From Sphingobacterium deserti (GTDB taxonomy: Bacteria; Bacteroidota; Bacteroidia; Sphingobacteriales; Sphingobacteriaceae), in assembly GCF_000757725.1 (NCBI RefSeq), contig NZ_JJMU01000049.1, positions 1-56,036 on the forward strand: a DNA stretch of 56,036 bases, read 5' to 3'. Below are positions 1-9,557 of this stretch, piece after piece. Below the pieces are notes generated by a model, which was not told where the DNA came from, searched no databases, and saw only the letters and a program-made list of their open reading frames with translations. Numbering within the stretch: the first letter of the stretch is position 1; each line of letters begins with the position of its first letter. A program made the position numbers and the translations under genes.

Positions 1-21
1 CTTAAGGACAAAAAACAGAAA

Positions 22-49
22 AACCCCGCCATTTTTTTATGACGGGGTT
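22..49. terminator. Bidirectional hairpin terminator
   Basis: AACCCCG pairs with CGGGGTT around a T-rich loop. A short T run follows on the plus strand and an A-rich stretch precedes it, so it could stop transcription from either side. It probably ends a gene lying to the left of the window. Confidence 0.65.
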
Positions 50-140
50 CTTTTCTAAAAGACCTTTTTAGACGGCCTCTTTTTATTAATATCTTGATTT
101 AACTTTACATTTTAAGTAATTTTGAAAAAAACAGACCAAC

Positions 141-1805
141 TTGAAGCCCCGATACATATACCTCGTTATCATCCTGTTATTTTCCTGTTCTAAGAAAAAA
201 ACGGAAGAATCTTCGAAAAATGAAAATCCCTACTACTACCAGGCTTACGATTATTACGCTGAACACGTCAGAGATAGCGCATTTTTAAACTTCAGTCGTG
301 CCGAGGAGGTATTTAAAGAAAGTAATGACAGTACGGGCGTTGCCAACTGTTTGGTGATGATGGGCATCATTCAAAACCGACAAGGGGATTATTTCGGGGC
401 ACAGGAAACCGCTTTGGAGGCTCTTCTTTACTTGAATACGGAAGAACCTGAACATTTCAATTTACTAAGTACGAATTATAATAGTTTGGGTTTGGCCACT
501 AGTCAACTTGGCGAAAAGGAAAAGGCGATTACTTTTTATTACGAGGCGATCGAATTTTCGGCAGATTCGAATAATGTGAGAACATATTTAAATAATATAG
601 GCAGGCTCTATCAAGATAAGGAAGATTATCCACGAGCCATTTCTACTTATGGATCAGTACTGAAAAGCTCAAATTTAGACTCCATAGAGTTTGCGCGCGC
701 TTTGACCAACTATGCGACAGCTACCTGGGAGTCTCGGAAAAACTATAACCCTGTAGCGGAGTTTTCCCATGCGCTGGATATTCGAAAGCAGAAAATGGAT
801 CTATGGGGGCAAAACTCCAGTTATGCGCATTTTGCCGATTACTATGAGAAAGTGAACCGAGATTCTTCGCTTTACTACGCGCGCCAGCAGTATGCAATGG
901 CCAAACGACTCAAGAGCCCAGAAGATCAAGTTAAGGCATTAAAAAGACTCATCCGTTTGAACCCCGTAGATTCAATTCCAGCTTATTTTGCCACCTATCA
1001 AACATTAACTGACAGCATTCAACAGGCGCGTGCCGCTGCTAAAAATCAATTCGCCTTGATCCGCTACGAAGTCGAGAAAAATAAGTCCGAGAACTTAAGA
1101 CTACAAAAAGATAATGCGGAAACAACGAACCGTCTTATCGGCCTTTCCATAACCTTTATACTTGTGGGAGCGGGCAGCGTCCTGTGGTATAAAAAACGGA
1201 GGCAACGCTTGGAATTGGAAACGCAAAATAAGATTAAAGCGAGCCATTTGAAGACATCGCGCAAGGTGCATGATGTGGTGGCCAATGGCATATACCGCGT
1301 AATGACTGAAATTGAGCATAAAGAAGATATTGATCGAAATGGTATTCTCGACCGGTTGGAAGATATGTATCATAAGTCGCGCGATATATCTTATGAGGCT
1401 GAAAAAATTGAACGCGTAGATCAGCCCTTCAATCAGGAGGTGACTAACCTGCTTCAATCATTCGCCAGTAGCCAACAAAAAATCATTATTGCCGGTAACG
1501 AACCGGAGCTCTGGGAAGCTGTCAAGACGATAGTACAGCAGGAGGTAAAGCATATTCTGCAAGAACTGATGGTCAATATGAAGAAGCACAGCCAAGCGGA
1601 AAATGTAGTCATACGCTTTTCCATGGTAGATCATTATTTACATATGCATTATAAAGATGATGGTGTGGGGCTTCCCCGGGATATGAAGCAGGGAAATGGT
1701 CTAGCCAGTACGGGAAACCGTATAAAAAACATATGCGGCGACATTACATTTGCCAGTGAACCAGGAAAAGGACTTCGGGTAGAAGTCATCATCCCTACAC
1801 TTTAA
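141..1805 (+). CDS. TPR-containing lipoprotein sensor histidine kinase
   Basis: This is probably the sensor of the two-component system completed by the next gene. It starts at a TTG codon and has a signal peptide ending in a lipobox (LLFSC near residue 16). About 270 residues of TPR-like helices follow, then a membrane segment near residues 330-350 and a HisKA_3/HATPase_c kinase core. The likely phospho-acceptor is His377 in KVHDVVANG. The ATP-binding motifs are the N box (NMKKHSQA), DDGVG and GNGLASTGNRI. The layout (extracytoplasmic TPR sensor, one membrane helix, short kinase) is common in Bacteroidota. The response regulator starts 13 bp downstream. The signal sensed cannot be read from the sequence. 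Confidence 0.92.
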   Translation: MKPRYIYLVIILLFSCSKKKTEESSKNENPYYYQAYDYYAEHVRDSAFLNFSRAEEVFKESNDSTGVANCLVMMGIIQNRQGDYFGAQETALEALLYLNTEEPEHFNLLSTNYNSLGLATSQLGEKEKAITFYYEAIEFSADSNNVRTYLNNIGRLYQDKEDYPRAISTYGSVLKSSNLDSIEFARALTNYATATWESRKNYNPVAEFSHALDIRKQKMDLWGQNSSYAHFADYYEKVNRDSSLYYARQQYAMAKRLKSPEDQVKALKRLIRLNPVDSIPAYFATYQTLTDSIQQARAAAKNQFALIRYEVEKNKSENLRLQKDNAETTNRLIGLSITFILVGAGSVLWYKKRRQRLELETQNKIKASHLKTSRKVHDVVANGIYRVMTEIEHKEDIDRNGILDRLEDMYHKSRDISYEAEKIERVDQPFNQEVTNLLQSFASSQQKIIIAGNEPELWEAVKTIVQQEVKHILQELMVNMKKHSQAENVVIRFSMVDHYLHMHYKDDGVGLPRDMKQGNGLASTGNRIKNICGDITFASEPGKGLRVEVIIPTL

Positions 1806-1818
1806 CACGACAAAACAT

Positions 1819-2484
1819 ATGTTTAGAAAAGTACTCATTGCGGAAGATCACGAGATCGCTAACATCTCCATTCAAAAAACGCTACAGGATTTTGGTATAC
1901 AGGAGGCGAAATATGTCTACTATTGCGACCATGCTTTGACCTGGATAAAGAAAGCGCAGCGCGATGGCGAGCCTTATGACCTTTTAATAACCGACCTTAT
2001 TTTTGAAGACGATAATACGCCACAGCAGATCACCAGTGGTATAGAGCTCGTGCAAGCGGTGAAACAAGTTCAGCCTGATATTAAAACCATTGTTTTTTCT
2101 GCCGAAAGTCGGTCGCGGGTTATCGATGATCTTTTCAGCAATAATCAGATTGACGGGTATGTCCGCAAGGCTCGTCGTGATGCGCAGTATCTTAATGAAG
2201 CATTGAAAACTGTATACGCCAATAAAATATATAAATCCCCAGACTCTGCAGATGGCGCTCTTGTAAAGAACAGCCATGAGTTCACAACATTCGATATCCA
2301 TATCATATCCTTACTGGCGCAGGGGGTGCCGCAAAAAAATATTCCCTACTATTTACAGCAGAAAAACATCAAGCCTTCCGGCCTTAGTAGCGTAGAGAAA
2401 CGATTAAACCTGATGCGAGACGTCCTCGACTTTTCGAAAAACGAACAGTTGGTAGCCTATTGCAAGGATATCGGTCTCCTGTAA
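1819..2484 (+). CDS. Response regulator, receiver plus LuxR/NarL-like HTH
   Basis: This is the output partner of the preceding kinase. The N-terminal receiver domain shows the acidic pocket (AEDH near residues 8-11), the phospho-acceptor Asp59 in LLITDLIF and the conserved Lys117 in GYVRKARR. The C-terminal half (about residues 150-221) resembles a divergent LuxR/NarL helix-turn-helix (DIHIISLLAQGVPQKNI, then SSVEKRLNLMRD). NarL-type regulators often bind 7-2-7 inverted repeats. Just such a repeat lies 16 bp after this stop codon and another lies before the large operon, so this protein is the best candidate regulator of both. That link is inference. Confidence 0.9.
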   Translation: MFRKVLIAEDHEIANISIQKTLQDFGIQEAKYVYYCDHALTWIKKAQRDGEPYDLLITDLIFEDDNTPQQITSGIELVQAVKQVQPDIKTIVFSAESRSRVIDDLFSNNQIDGYVRKARRDAQYLNEALKTVYANKIYKSPDSADGALVKNSHEFTTFDIHIISLLAQGVPQKNIPYYLQQKNIKPSGLSSVEKRLNLMRDVLDFSKNEQLVAYCKDIGLL

Positions 2485-2500
2485 TAAAGGTGTAAGTGCA

Positions 2501-2545
2501 TTACGGTTTCCCGTAAGGAAAGATCTGTGCCGTTGGCTACCTTTG
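2501..2545 (+). promoter_or_regulatory. Palindromic operator plus -7 box, site 1
   Basis: A perfect inverted repeat, TTACGG-TTTC-CCGTAA (2501-2516), is followed after exactly 21 bp by TACCTTTG (2538-2545), a Bacteroidota -7 box (TAnnTTTG). The palindrome sits where the -33 element would be, as expected for an activator-dependent promoter. It precedes the small Cys-motif gene. Two other sites in the window have the same layout and spacing. Confidence 0.8.
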
Positions 2546-2565
2546 CTGCGTTGGCAGGATAAGTC

Positions 2566-2772
2566 ATGAAGCAATACTACATACATACAAATGCACAGCT
2601 TGACGGACAGCATGAAATTCATCATGAATACTGCATCTATTTGCCGAAAGAGCAGAACAGGATCAGTATCGGGAGTTTTGCATCGTGCCGAGATGCCATT
2701 CGTGCAGCTGAAAAATATTATACAAGCGTGGATGGGTGCAAGACCTGCACCCGAGAGTGCCATTCCCGCTAA
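2566..2772 (+). CDS. Small Cys-motif protein (68 aa), function unknown
   Basis: This soluble 68-residue protein has a central single Cys (EYCIYLP), another Cys in ASCRDAIRAA, and a Cys-rich end (DGCKTCTRECHS) that could bind a metal. The shape is familiar to me from small Bacteroidota hypothetical proteins that end in a CxxC..CH motif; no function is known to me. It is expressed from its own promoter with the palindromic operator and closed by its own terminator at 2819-2847, so it is a monocistronic member of the proposed regulon. The ATG follows an AGGAT stretch that may act as a weak ribosome site. A second reading frame over the same DNA is judged a shadow. Confidence 0.75.
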   Translation: MKQYYIHTNAQLDGQHEIHHEYCIYLPKEQNRISIGSFASCRDAIRAAEKYYTSVDGCKTCTRECHSR

Positions 2773-2818
2773 AAAAGGTCTTAGTGTTCCGTTGTTAACC
2801 TAATAGTGCGCATGGTGT

Positions 2819-2847
2819 GGGGCTGTCGTCGGGCAGCCCCTTTTTTT
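2819..2847 (+). terminator. Rho-independent terminator
   Basis: GGGGCTG pairs with CAGCCCC around a short loop and is followed by seven T residues. It closes the small Cys-motif gene and isolates it from the operon promoter that follows. Confidence 0.9.
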
Positions 2848-2890
2848 GTTTGACAACCAGTCAACTAGCTCATATTATCATTTTTTTCAT

Positions 2891-2935
2891 TTACGGGAAC
2901 CCGTAAAGAAGCACGATATCCATCCGCTACTTTTG
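2891..2935 (+). promoter_or_regulatory. Palindromic operator plus -7 box, site 2 (operon promoter)
   Basis: The perfect palindrome TTACGGG-AA-CCCGTAA (2891-2906, a 7-2-7 repeat) is followed after exactly 21 bp by TACTTTTG (2928-2935), a TAnnTTTG -7 box. Transcription would start near 2941, about 38 bp before the first gene of the 16-kb operon. The architecture is identical to site 1. Confidence 0.82.
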
Positions 2936-2978
2936 TCATCAACTGCTAGGAATTAACGATTATTAATTGAATGCTTCG

Positions 2979-3734
2979 ATGAAAAATTACTTTTACATAC
3001 TTGAGGGCAGAAGGGTCGGGCCGCTCTCCTTTGATGAAATCACAGCTGTCCCAATTTCGGAAGAGACATTGGTTTGGTATGATGGATTAACAGATTGGCA
3101 ATCTGCCGGAGAGCTAGACGAGTTCCGACAGTTTTTTCATCCTATTAAAGGACTGGAGACAAAGGTTGAAGAAAGCAGTTCTCCTATTGATGATTTAGAA
3201 CTAATTGCTGAAAAAGAACAAATTTTCGCTCAACCTGCTCCAACAGAAGATCATTTTCAGACCGCAGTCAACAATTTACCGCTGATAAAAAATAACGAAG
3301 AACGCGAACCCGAAGCTTATTACACGGAGCAACCACACGGTATTGATGATCCATTCCGAAACGGAAGTTATGAGTCTATTTATCCTGCACAAGCAATGTT
3401 TTCCGCCCCCTTTAGCTTTAAGGGTAGGATTAGGAGAACCGAATACTGGCTTAGTTTGATTATTGCGTATGCATACTTAGCTTTAGTTGCTGCATTTTTA
3501 GCTCAGGATAATGAGGCCTCTGAAGGTGGAGGCATCGCTTATCTACTATTTTTGATTCCATTTTATTGGTTTGTGTTTGCACAAAATACAAAACGCTGCC
3601 ATGATCGCGGTAACTCCGGATGGTTCCAAATTATTCCATTGTACGGTCTTTGGATGGCTTTCGGATCCAGCGATCGATTTGTAAATCAATATGGCCCTAA
3701 TCCCAAGGGCGTTAATCTACAACCAAGATTTTAA
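2979..3734 (+). CDS. GYF_2 plus DUF805 membrane protein, first gene of the operon
   Basis: The N-terminal 50 residues look like a GYF_2 domain (YFYILEGRRVGPLSFDEI ... LVWYDGLTDWQSAGEL), a predicted peptide- or proline-binding module. A charged linker follows. The C-terminal part is DUF805-like: a FKGRIRRTEYW entry motif, two or more hydrophobic segments (about residues 155-205) and the signature CHDRGNSGWF ... NQYGPNPKG. The ATG at 2979 was chosen over an in-frame TTG at 2967. The gene is followed after 17 bp by the SrfB-like gene. If the GYF domain binds proline-rich sequence, the GTPase encoded at 11,943 with its proline-rich linker is a natural partner; that is inference. Confidence 0.85.
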   Translation: MKNYFYILEGRRVGPLSFDEITAVPISEETLVWYDGLTDWQSAGELDEFRQFFHPIKGLETKVEESSSPIDDLELIAEKEQIFAQPAPTEDHFQTAVNNLPLIKNNEEREPEAYYTEQPHGIDDPFRNGSYESIYPAQAMFSAPFSFKGRIRRTEYWLSLIIAYAYLALVAAFLAQDNEASEGGGIAYLLFLIPFYWFVFAQNTKRCHDRGNSGWFQIIPLYGLWMAFGSSDRFVNQYGPNPKGVNLQPRF

Positions 3735-3751
3735 CAATATTATTTTAATAC

Positions 3752-6700
3752 ATGAAAAGGATTTCTTTGATTGCTAATTCTAGTATTCAATACTACAAAT
3801 ATGAGGTTAATATCGATCTCGAGTTTGGTAAGGAAAACAGGCTTTACTATCACCAACCATTTGATACCAACTTTTTTGATTTTATCCTCGATCCAGTTTT
3901 TAAAGTTCGAAAGGACGGAAACGAAGATTATTACCGTTTGCAGGAGCTTATTGACAAAGGTTTCGTGATCAATAAACGTTTAAAAGACGACGCCGACTTA
4001 AGTGCTTGTAGTGATATGCTCACAGAAGTTTACGAAGAAAGTAACCTCAAGCAGACGCTTAAACAATATCAAAATAAATGGATTCCATTACCAGTTTTTA
4101 AGGATAATGCTATCAACAGGGATCTGTTATACCCTACAGATTGGGTCCGTGTGTTTTTTACATGTAGTGAAGACTTCTCGATGGCAAAAATCGTGATTGC
4201 CGTGGATACGTCGCTTGCTAGAAGTGAGAATGATAAAACAGGCCCGCAGCTAAGCAACAATCCCGATGAGAATGTTTTCCGTATCCAATCCGACGAAATT
4301 AATCTCAGCAATTTTTTGTTTACCCAAGACAATTCGATCGGATGGATAGATCGATATTTGGCCGATTTGTTTTACGATAAAAATGAGGAAGAACGGTACA
4401 CGCACCCCATCAAGAAATATGTAGCCAAATATATGCTTTTGGTCAAGTGGCTGGCAGCGCAAACTGAGTCGCCCGAGATTCAGCTTTTTACCGACAACAT
4501 CAAGAAGAAAACCGTCGACCTTGTCATTGATATTGGTAATTCGGCAACATGTGCCTTATTGTTCGAAAACAAAGATGATGAGAGCTTTGATTTTGATAGT
4601 GTCAAAAAGCTTATTATACAGGATTATACCAATCCGCATTTGGAGTACAATAATTCATTTCCCATGAACATGGTGTTTAGCGAATCGAGCTTTGGCAACA
4701 TCGATAAAGACCATTATCACAACAATAAATTTATTGTTCCTAGTTTGACCCGTATCGGTTTTGAAGCCGAGAAGCTGATCAATTCTGCAAGCACAAATTT
4801 GGACCTTGGCTATGAGCTGAAAACCTATAATTCAAGCCCGAAGCGTTACCTCTGGGACGATCAGATGAGCGACCGCGAGTGGGAATTTCAACCGGCGAAA
4901 TCCAGTCGGGTAAAGAAAGTTTATCTGAATGGCATTTCTGAACAGCTAAGTCTTGACGGAAGTTTAAAGAATGCGAAGGGAGCATTTGGAGCGAAGTCTA
5001 TGTTTTCTAGGGCTTCCTTGATGAAGTTTGTGTTCTTGGAAGTATTGATGCATGCGCACGTACAGATCAACTCCTATAAGTTTAGGGAAGAACATGGTGA
5101 AATGACCATGCCTCGAACGATTAAACGGATTACCATATCGTGCCCGACAGGGATGATTCAGCACGAGCAAATTGCACTTCGAAAAGCGGCAGCAGAAGCT
5201 TGTGATCTGCTGGATGGTTATCAACGTTTTTATTTTGATCAAGACGAAAATACAAACTGGTTTAAAAAGCCGGAGATTATCCCCTCTATCGAGGATATCG
5301 CCAAAAAGCGCAGTGAACTGGACGATAAAAAAGACTGGATGTATGATGAGGCAACTTGCAGTCAGCTGGTCTTTGTCTACAGTCTATTTTCAAAAAAATT
5401 GAGAAGCAACAATTATGTCATCGATCATTTTTTATTCAACAACAAGAGTACGTTAAAGATTGCATCCATAGATATCGGCGCAGGCACAACAGATATTATT
5501 ATCAATCAGTACCAACTCAAAACAACGCATAAAATACAGGAATTGATTCCACAGCCGCTATTTTGGGACAGCTTTAAACTGGCTGGCGATGATCTTCAGA
5601 AGGAACTTATTCAAAAAATCATTATTCGCAATTCATATAAAGACTCCGAAGATGTGACATTGGGAGGCATAGAAAATTATGGAAGATCAAAGGGTATTGT
5701 AGACATACACAATCGTATCAATGGATTTTTCGGGGAAAATTCAAATAATATGGGCTATGTCGCAAAGATGATGCGTAAATCTTTTGTTCACCAAGTCGCT
5801 CAGCCAATTGTCCTGAAGTATTTAGAGCAGGCTAATCAGCAAGAAGTGCTAGAAATGTCTTTCGAAGAAATGATAGGAGGCAAATTTGACAACATAGCCC
5901 TCGTAAAATATTTCGAAAAAGTGTTTGGATTCAGCTTTTTGGAAATCCGATGGAAAATATCTTCCCTGGCTGTCAATGAGATTGTCTCGAGCGTATTTGA
6001 AGGACTGGTTCGTCAGATGTGTCTTGTAATTAACCAATTCGAGTGCGATTTTGTTGTGCTTTCTGGAAAGCCTGCCTCTTTATTAAGTTACGAGGAACTG
6101 TTCAAAAAATATCTATTTGTTTCGCCTACTAATGTCATCAATCTTAATACGTATTGGATTGGAAAATGGTATCCCTTTGCAGACAATTTAGGTAATGTTG
6201 ATGATCCTAAGACCATTGTGGCCGTGGGCGCAATTATCGCGTTAATGTCTGCTAGACTCAAAAAAATCCAAGACTTCAATTTAAATACCGTCGAATTGAC
6301 CAAACAACTAAATTCGACAGCTGACTACATTATTTCTAAAGCGGAGAATGTAAAGGAGGTCATTTTGACACCACAAAAAAATGAACAGACATTCCTAATT
6401 AAATCCATTCCTTTTGAATTCGGTTATGCCAAGTATCTGTCCCGTAATTATACCTACTCAGGCATGTATAGATTGACTATAGATCCTAAACAGATGGAAG
6501 AAGTCATCAGGAACAGGTTTGTTGGCCGCGATGCTCAGTTTTATGAAGAACAGCTTGACAGAGAACGTGGTGAGATTTTACGCCATTTGCCACTGAAAAT
6601 CACGATCTCTAGAGACTGGGAGGAAAGTAAGGAAATATTAAAAATTGAACACATCGAGGATAGTGAGGGCAATGAAAAACCTGGGCGTTTCTTCCAGCTG

Positions 6701-6763
6701 CACTATCAAACCTTGGATAGTGTACAGGGATATTGGTTAGATACTTGTGAATTTGTTTTATAG
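3752..6763 (+). CDS. SrfB-like actin/Hsp70-fold ATPase
   Basis: This 1003-residue protein has the nucleotide-binding signatures of the actin/Hsp70/sugar-kinase fold: phosphate-1 DIGNSAT near residue 260, phosphate-2 DIGAGTTD near residue 574, and an adenosine-like segment LSGKPASL near residue 770. Its length and motif spacing fit the SrfB family (virulence factor SrfB, first noted in Salmonella as an SsrB-regulated gene). No signal peptide or membrane segment is seen, so it should be cytoplasmic. The first 250 residues are not recognised and may be a partner-binding extension. It is followed after 7 bp by the SrfC-like GTPase, the same order as srfB-srfC in enterobacteria. Function is unproven; assembly or remodelling driven by ATP is the simplest reading. 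Confidence 0.8.
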   Translation: MKRISLIANSSIQYYKYEVNIDLEFGKENRLYYHQPFDTNFFDFILDPVFKVRKDGNEDYYRLQELIDKGFVINKRLKDDADLSACSDMLTEVYEESNLKQTLKQYQNKWIPLPVFKDNAINRDLLYPTDWVRVFFTCSEDFSMAKIVIAVDTSLARSENDKTGPQLSNNPDENVFRIQSDEINLSNFLFTQDNSIGWIDRYLADLFYDKNEEERYTHPIKKYVAKYMLLVKWLAAQTESPEIQLFTDNIKKKTVDLVIDIGNSATCALLFENKDDESFDFDSVKKLIIQDYTNPHLEYNNSFPMNMVFSESSFGNIDKDHYHNNKFIVPSLTRIGFEAEKLINSASTNLDLGYELKTYNSSPKRYLWDDQMSDREWEFQPAKSSRVKKVYLNGISEQLSLDGSLKNAKGAFGAKSMFSRASLMKFVFLEVLMHAHVQINSYKFREEHGEMTMPRTIKRITISCPTGMIQHEQIALRKAAAEACDLLDGYQRFYFDQDENTNWFKKPEIIPSIEDIAKKRSELDDKKDWMYDEATCSQLVFVYSLFSKKLRSNNYVIDHFLFNNKSTLKIASIDIGAGTTDIIINQYQLKTTHKIQELIPQPLFWDSFKLAGDDLQKELIQKIIIRNSYKDSEDVTLGGIENYGRSKGIVDIHNRINGFFGENSNNMGYVAKMMRKSFVHQVAQPIVLKYLEQANQQEVLEMSFEEMIGGKFDNIALVKYFEKVFGFSFLEIRWKISSLAVNEIVSSVFEGLVRQMCLVINQFECDFVVLSGKPASLLSYEELFKKYLFVSPTNVINLNTYWIGKWYPFADNLGNVDDPKTIVAVGAIIALMSARLKKIQDFNLNTVELTKQLNSTADYIISKAENVKEVILTPQKNEQTFLIKSIPFEFGYAKYLSRNYTYSGMYRLTIDPKQMEEVIRNRFVGRDAQFYEEQLDRERGEILRHLPLKITISRDWEESKEILKIEHIEDSEGNEKPGRFFQLHYQTLDSVQGYWLDTCEFVL

Positions 6764-6770
6764 TAAAGAA

Positions 6771-9554
6771 ATGTCGAATAATTATTCTGATTTAGAAATC
6801 AAACTTATTAAGGAATTTATTTCCGGTAAGATCGACCTGATACAGGGGTCGATTCAATGGGCAGACAGAAACCTGAAATATGAAGAACGCAATAAAGCGC
6901 TTCTCACATTAAAAAACAGCCTGAATACCATCAAAAAGGTCCAAAGTAATATTGGTAATAAACCGGTGATTGCAGTATTTGGTGCCAGTCAGGTGGGGAA
7001 ATCATACCTAATCAAAAATTTGCTAAGCGAAACTGGTAAACCTTTCGAAATTGAACATGATGGTGCGTATTACGACTTCTTAAAGCAAATCAATCCTCCT
7101 GGTACCGGAGCCGAAAGTACAGGATTGGTAACGCGATTTACGATCGACCAAGACCGCTTGTTTCCAGATTTTCCGATTAAGGTGAATTTGTTGACGCCTA
7201 AAGATATTTTGTTGGTTTTGTTCGACGCATTTTTTCTGGATCTAAAGAAAATCACATCCTTCCCTTCGAAGGGAGAATTTGAATCACACCTCAAAAAACT
7301 CGAACTGGAGGTGACTGAATTTCAACAGGAATTTTTGAGCGAATTTGAGGTGCTGGAAATTAAGGGATATTTTGAGAAGAACCTTTCCCAGCACACCATC
7401 TTGTTTGAAGGACTTTATGAAACCAGGTTCTTTGAACGAATTGGCCGTATTATTCGCCATTATGCTGCGGAAGAGTGGTTTAGGGTATTTGACATTCTTT
7501 GGAATAAGGAAACATTGCTGACTGAGCTTTTTATTAACCTGATCAAAAAACTAGAACGGGTGCAATTTGCAGCTTACGGCTTTATTAAGTTTGATAACGT
7601 CCTGCGTGAGGGTGGGGCAATTTTGGACGTTAAACGGTTGGGGGAGCTCCAAGATGATTCAAATGATAAAATAACCATCTTTAAGCTGCGAAATGGTGCA
7701 GAGATTCAGATCCACGTTCCTGCATTATCGGCTTTGATTGCTGAACTTGTATTCTCCATTCCTCGAGAACTAGTTGAATCCAAAGAGTTTTTAAAGTACA
7801 ATGATCTATTGGATTTTCCGGGGGCACGTAGTCGGCTAGCATTGGAGCAAGACGATATTATGGCAAAAAATATTGACGCGCTGTTACTCCGTGGCAAAGT
7901 ATCATATCTATTCAACAAATACTCTCTGGATTTCAATATCAATAATTTACTGTTCTGTACAAATGACACGCAATTAAACGTGAATGAAATTCCATCTTTG
8001 TTATACAATTGGATTGAGAATAATGTTGGCGGTAGCATGGAAGAGCGAGCAAAATCTCTTCAAGGAGCAAGTTTACCAACCCTGTTTGTCATCTTTACTT
8101 TTTTCAATAATCAAATAAAGTTTGACACGACAAATGACGGGGAATATCTGGAATCTACCGAAAAGCTGAATTATAAGTGGCATACCCGGTTTGAACGTTT
8201 TTTCGAACAGGAGATCGTTACCCAATCTCGTAATTGGCATACCAAGTGGACATCAGAAGAAGATCTTTTTAAGAATTTTTATCTGTTGCGGGATTATAAA
8301 TACTCAAACGATACGTTTACTGGATTTGAAAAGGCCGGCTATGAAGAAGGAATTCATCCAGAAAGGGAGAACTTCTTGAAAGTGATGAGGCACTCGTTTA
8401 CACGTTATGGTTTTGTGCAAAACCACTTTTCAGATGCAGAAAGAGCATGGGATCAGGTCGCCTCCGTTAATCGTGACGGTTCGGCCCTGATTATAGAATC
8501 ATTAGCAAAGGTAGCGGGTAATAAGACGAAAATCAATCATAACCTTCAAAAGTTAAATGGAATTTTAACCAAGATCCAGGAGGAACTGGAACGTTTTGTC
8601 TATAAACATGATGTGACCCTTATGCGGGAAACGCAAATGCGCCAGGTCAATCAATTTCAGTTAGCGTTTAATGGTGCGTTAGTAAAAGATCTAGGATTGT
8701 TCAATGCCTTTATCCATTGTCTATCCATCAATACATCCGATATTTTTCAACTTTTGAACGAGCATATGGTGGTGGATACGAGCAGTAAGATATTGAATGA
8801 AACTACACAAGAATCTATTTTGTTGGTTCAATATCCCGAACTGAAGCAGGCCAAAACAAAGGAAGAGATGTTGACTATTCTTCAAAAACACCTTTGGCTT
8901 TCTTCCCATAAAGCGGTTGAAGATTTTTTAACCGATAGCGGCATATTCATTAATGAACTCTTTCATCAGGAAGATAGTAGCTCTTCAAAATCTGATTATT
9001 ATGTGCAATTAATTATAGATTCTTGGCTGGCGAAGATAGACAATTTGGATCAATATAACGTTTTTATTGACCATGGACTCCATCGAAATAGCCTAACCTT
9101 TTTGGTGAGTTATTTCAAAGAACTGCTAAAAAAGCGCAAAGTTGTCGACCGGATCGTTCGGTTATTAAATGACATTATTTCAGAAATTGATGTAAACCAT
9201 GGTTATGAAATCTTCTTGACAGAAACATTCGCCTTAGTAATCAATGAACTGATCTTCAATTTTGATGTCAACTATTTCACGGAGGAAGAGAAAGAAGAGG
9301 CGCGAAGCATCTTGGCATCTAATCCCAACCGGTTTTTTGAACGTAAACTTGATACATCTAGCCATGCAATCTCCGCATTGTTTGATGCCGGACAGCTTGA
9401 TGTACGTACAACAGCACTGCAGAAATATAACAAATGGATCGAATACCTGCGCCTTTCACTGTTGGTCAATGCGGGCTATATCGATTACGATGAACAGGCA
9501 AATCAAGAGCTCAAACTCTTGGTCGAACAATATTCACCTTTTGAATTGGTCTAA
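6771..9554 (+). CDS. SrfC-like large P-loop GTPase
   Basis: This 927-residue cytoplasmic protein carries a Walker A/G1 motif GASQVGKS within its first 90 residues and a dynamin-like G3 motif (LLDFPGARSR) some 280 residues later. No clear NKxD G4 motif is seen (the candidate stretch is LLFCTNDT). Long helical regions follow to the C-terminus. The combination next to an SrfB-like protein matches the SrfC or putative-virulence-factor family. The ATG at 6771 was preferred to a GTG at 6747 that overlaps the previous gene. Its likely role is a nucleotide-driven switch or membrane-remodelling partner for the SrfB-like ATPase; the first part is family knowledge and the second is inference. Confidence 0.75.
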   Translation: MSNNYSDLEIKLIKEFISGKIDLIQGSIQWADRNLKYEERNKALLTLKNSLNTIKKVQSNIGNKPVIAVFGASQVGKSYLIKNLLSETGKPFEIEHDGAYYDFLKQINPPGTGAESTGLVTRFTIDQDRLFPDFPIKVNLLTPKDILLVLFDAFFLDLKKITSFPSKGEFESHLKKLELEVTEFQQEFLSEFEVLEIKGYFEKNLSQHTILFEGLYETRFFERIGRIIRHYAAEEWFRVFDILWNKETLLTELFINLIKKLERVQFAAYGFIKFDNVLREGGAILDVKRLGELQDDSNDKITIFKLRNGAEIQIHVPALSALIAELVFSIPRELVESKEFLKYNDLLDFPGARSRLALEQDDIMAKNIDALLLRGKVSYLFNKYSLDFNINNLLFCTNDTQLNVNEIPSLLYNWIENNVGGSMEERAKSLQGASLPTLFVIFTFFNNQIKFDTTNDGEYLESTEKLNYKWHTRFERFFEQEIVTQSRNWHTKWTSEEDLFKNFYLLRDYKYSNDTFTGFEKAGYEEGIHPERENFLKVMRHSFTRYGFVQNHFSDAERAWDQVASVNRDGSALIIESLAKVAGNKTKINHNLQKLNGILTKIQEELERFVYKHDVTLMRETQMRQVNQFQLAFNGALVKDLGLFNAFIHCLSINTSDIFQLLNEHMVVDTSSKILNETTQESILLVQYPELKQAKTKEEMLTILQKHLWLSSHKAVEDFLTDSGIFINELFHQEDSSSSKSDYYVQLIIDSWLAKIDNLDQYNVFIDHGLHRNSLTFLVSYFKELLKKRKVVDRIVRLLNDIISEIDVNHGYEIFLTETFALVINELIFNFDVNYFTEEEKEEARSILASNPNRFFERKLDTSSHAISALFDAGQLDVRTTALQKYNKWIEYLRLSLLVNAGYIDYDEQANQELKLLVEQYSPFELV

Positions 9555-9557
9555 GAA

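Noticed and set aside
2591..2803. A second frame over the small Cys-motif gene
   Set aside because: It runs towards the terminator, lacks a ribosome site and has no family resemblance; the first frame has both context and a recognisable Cys pattern.
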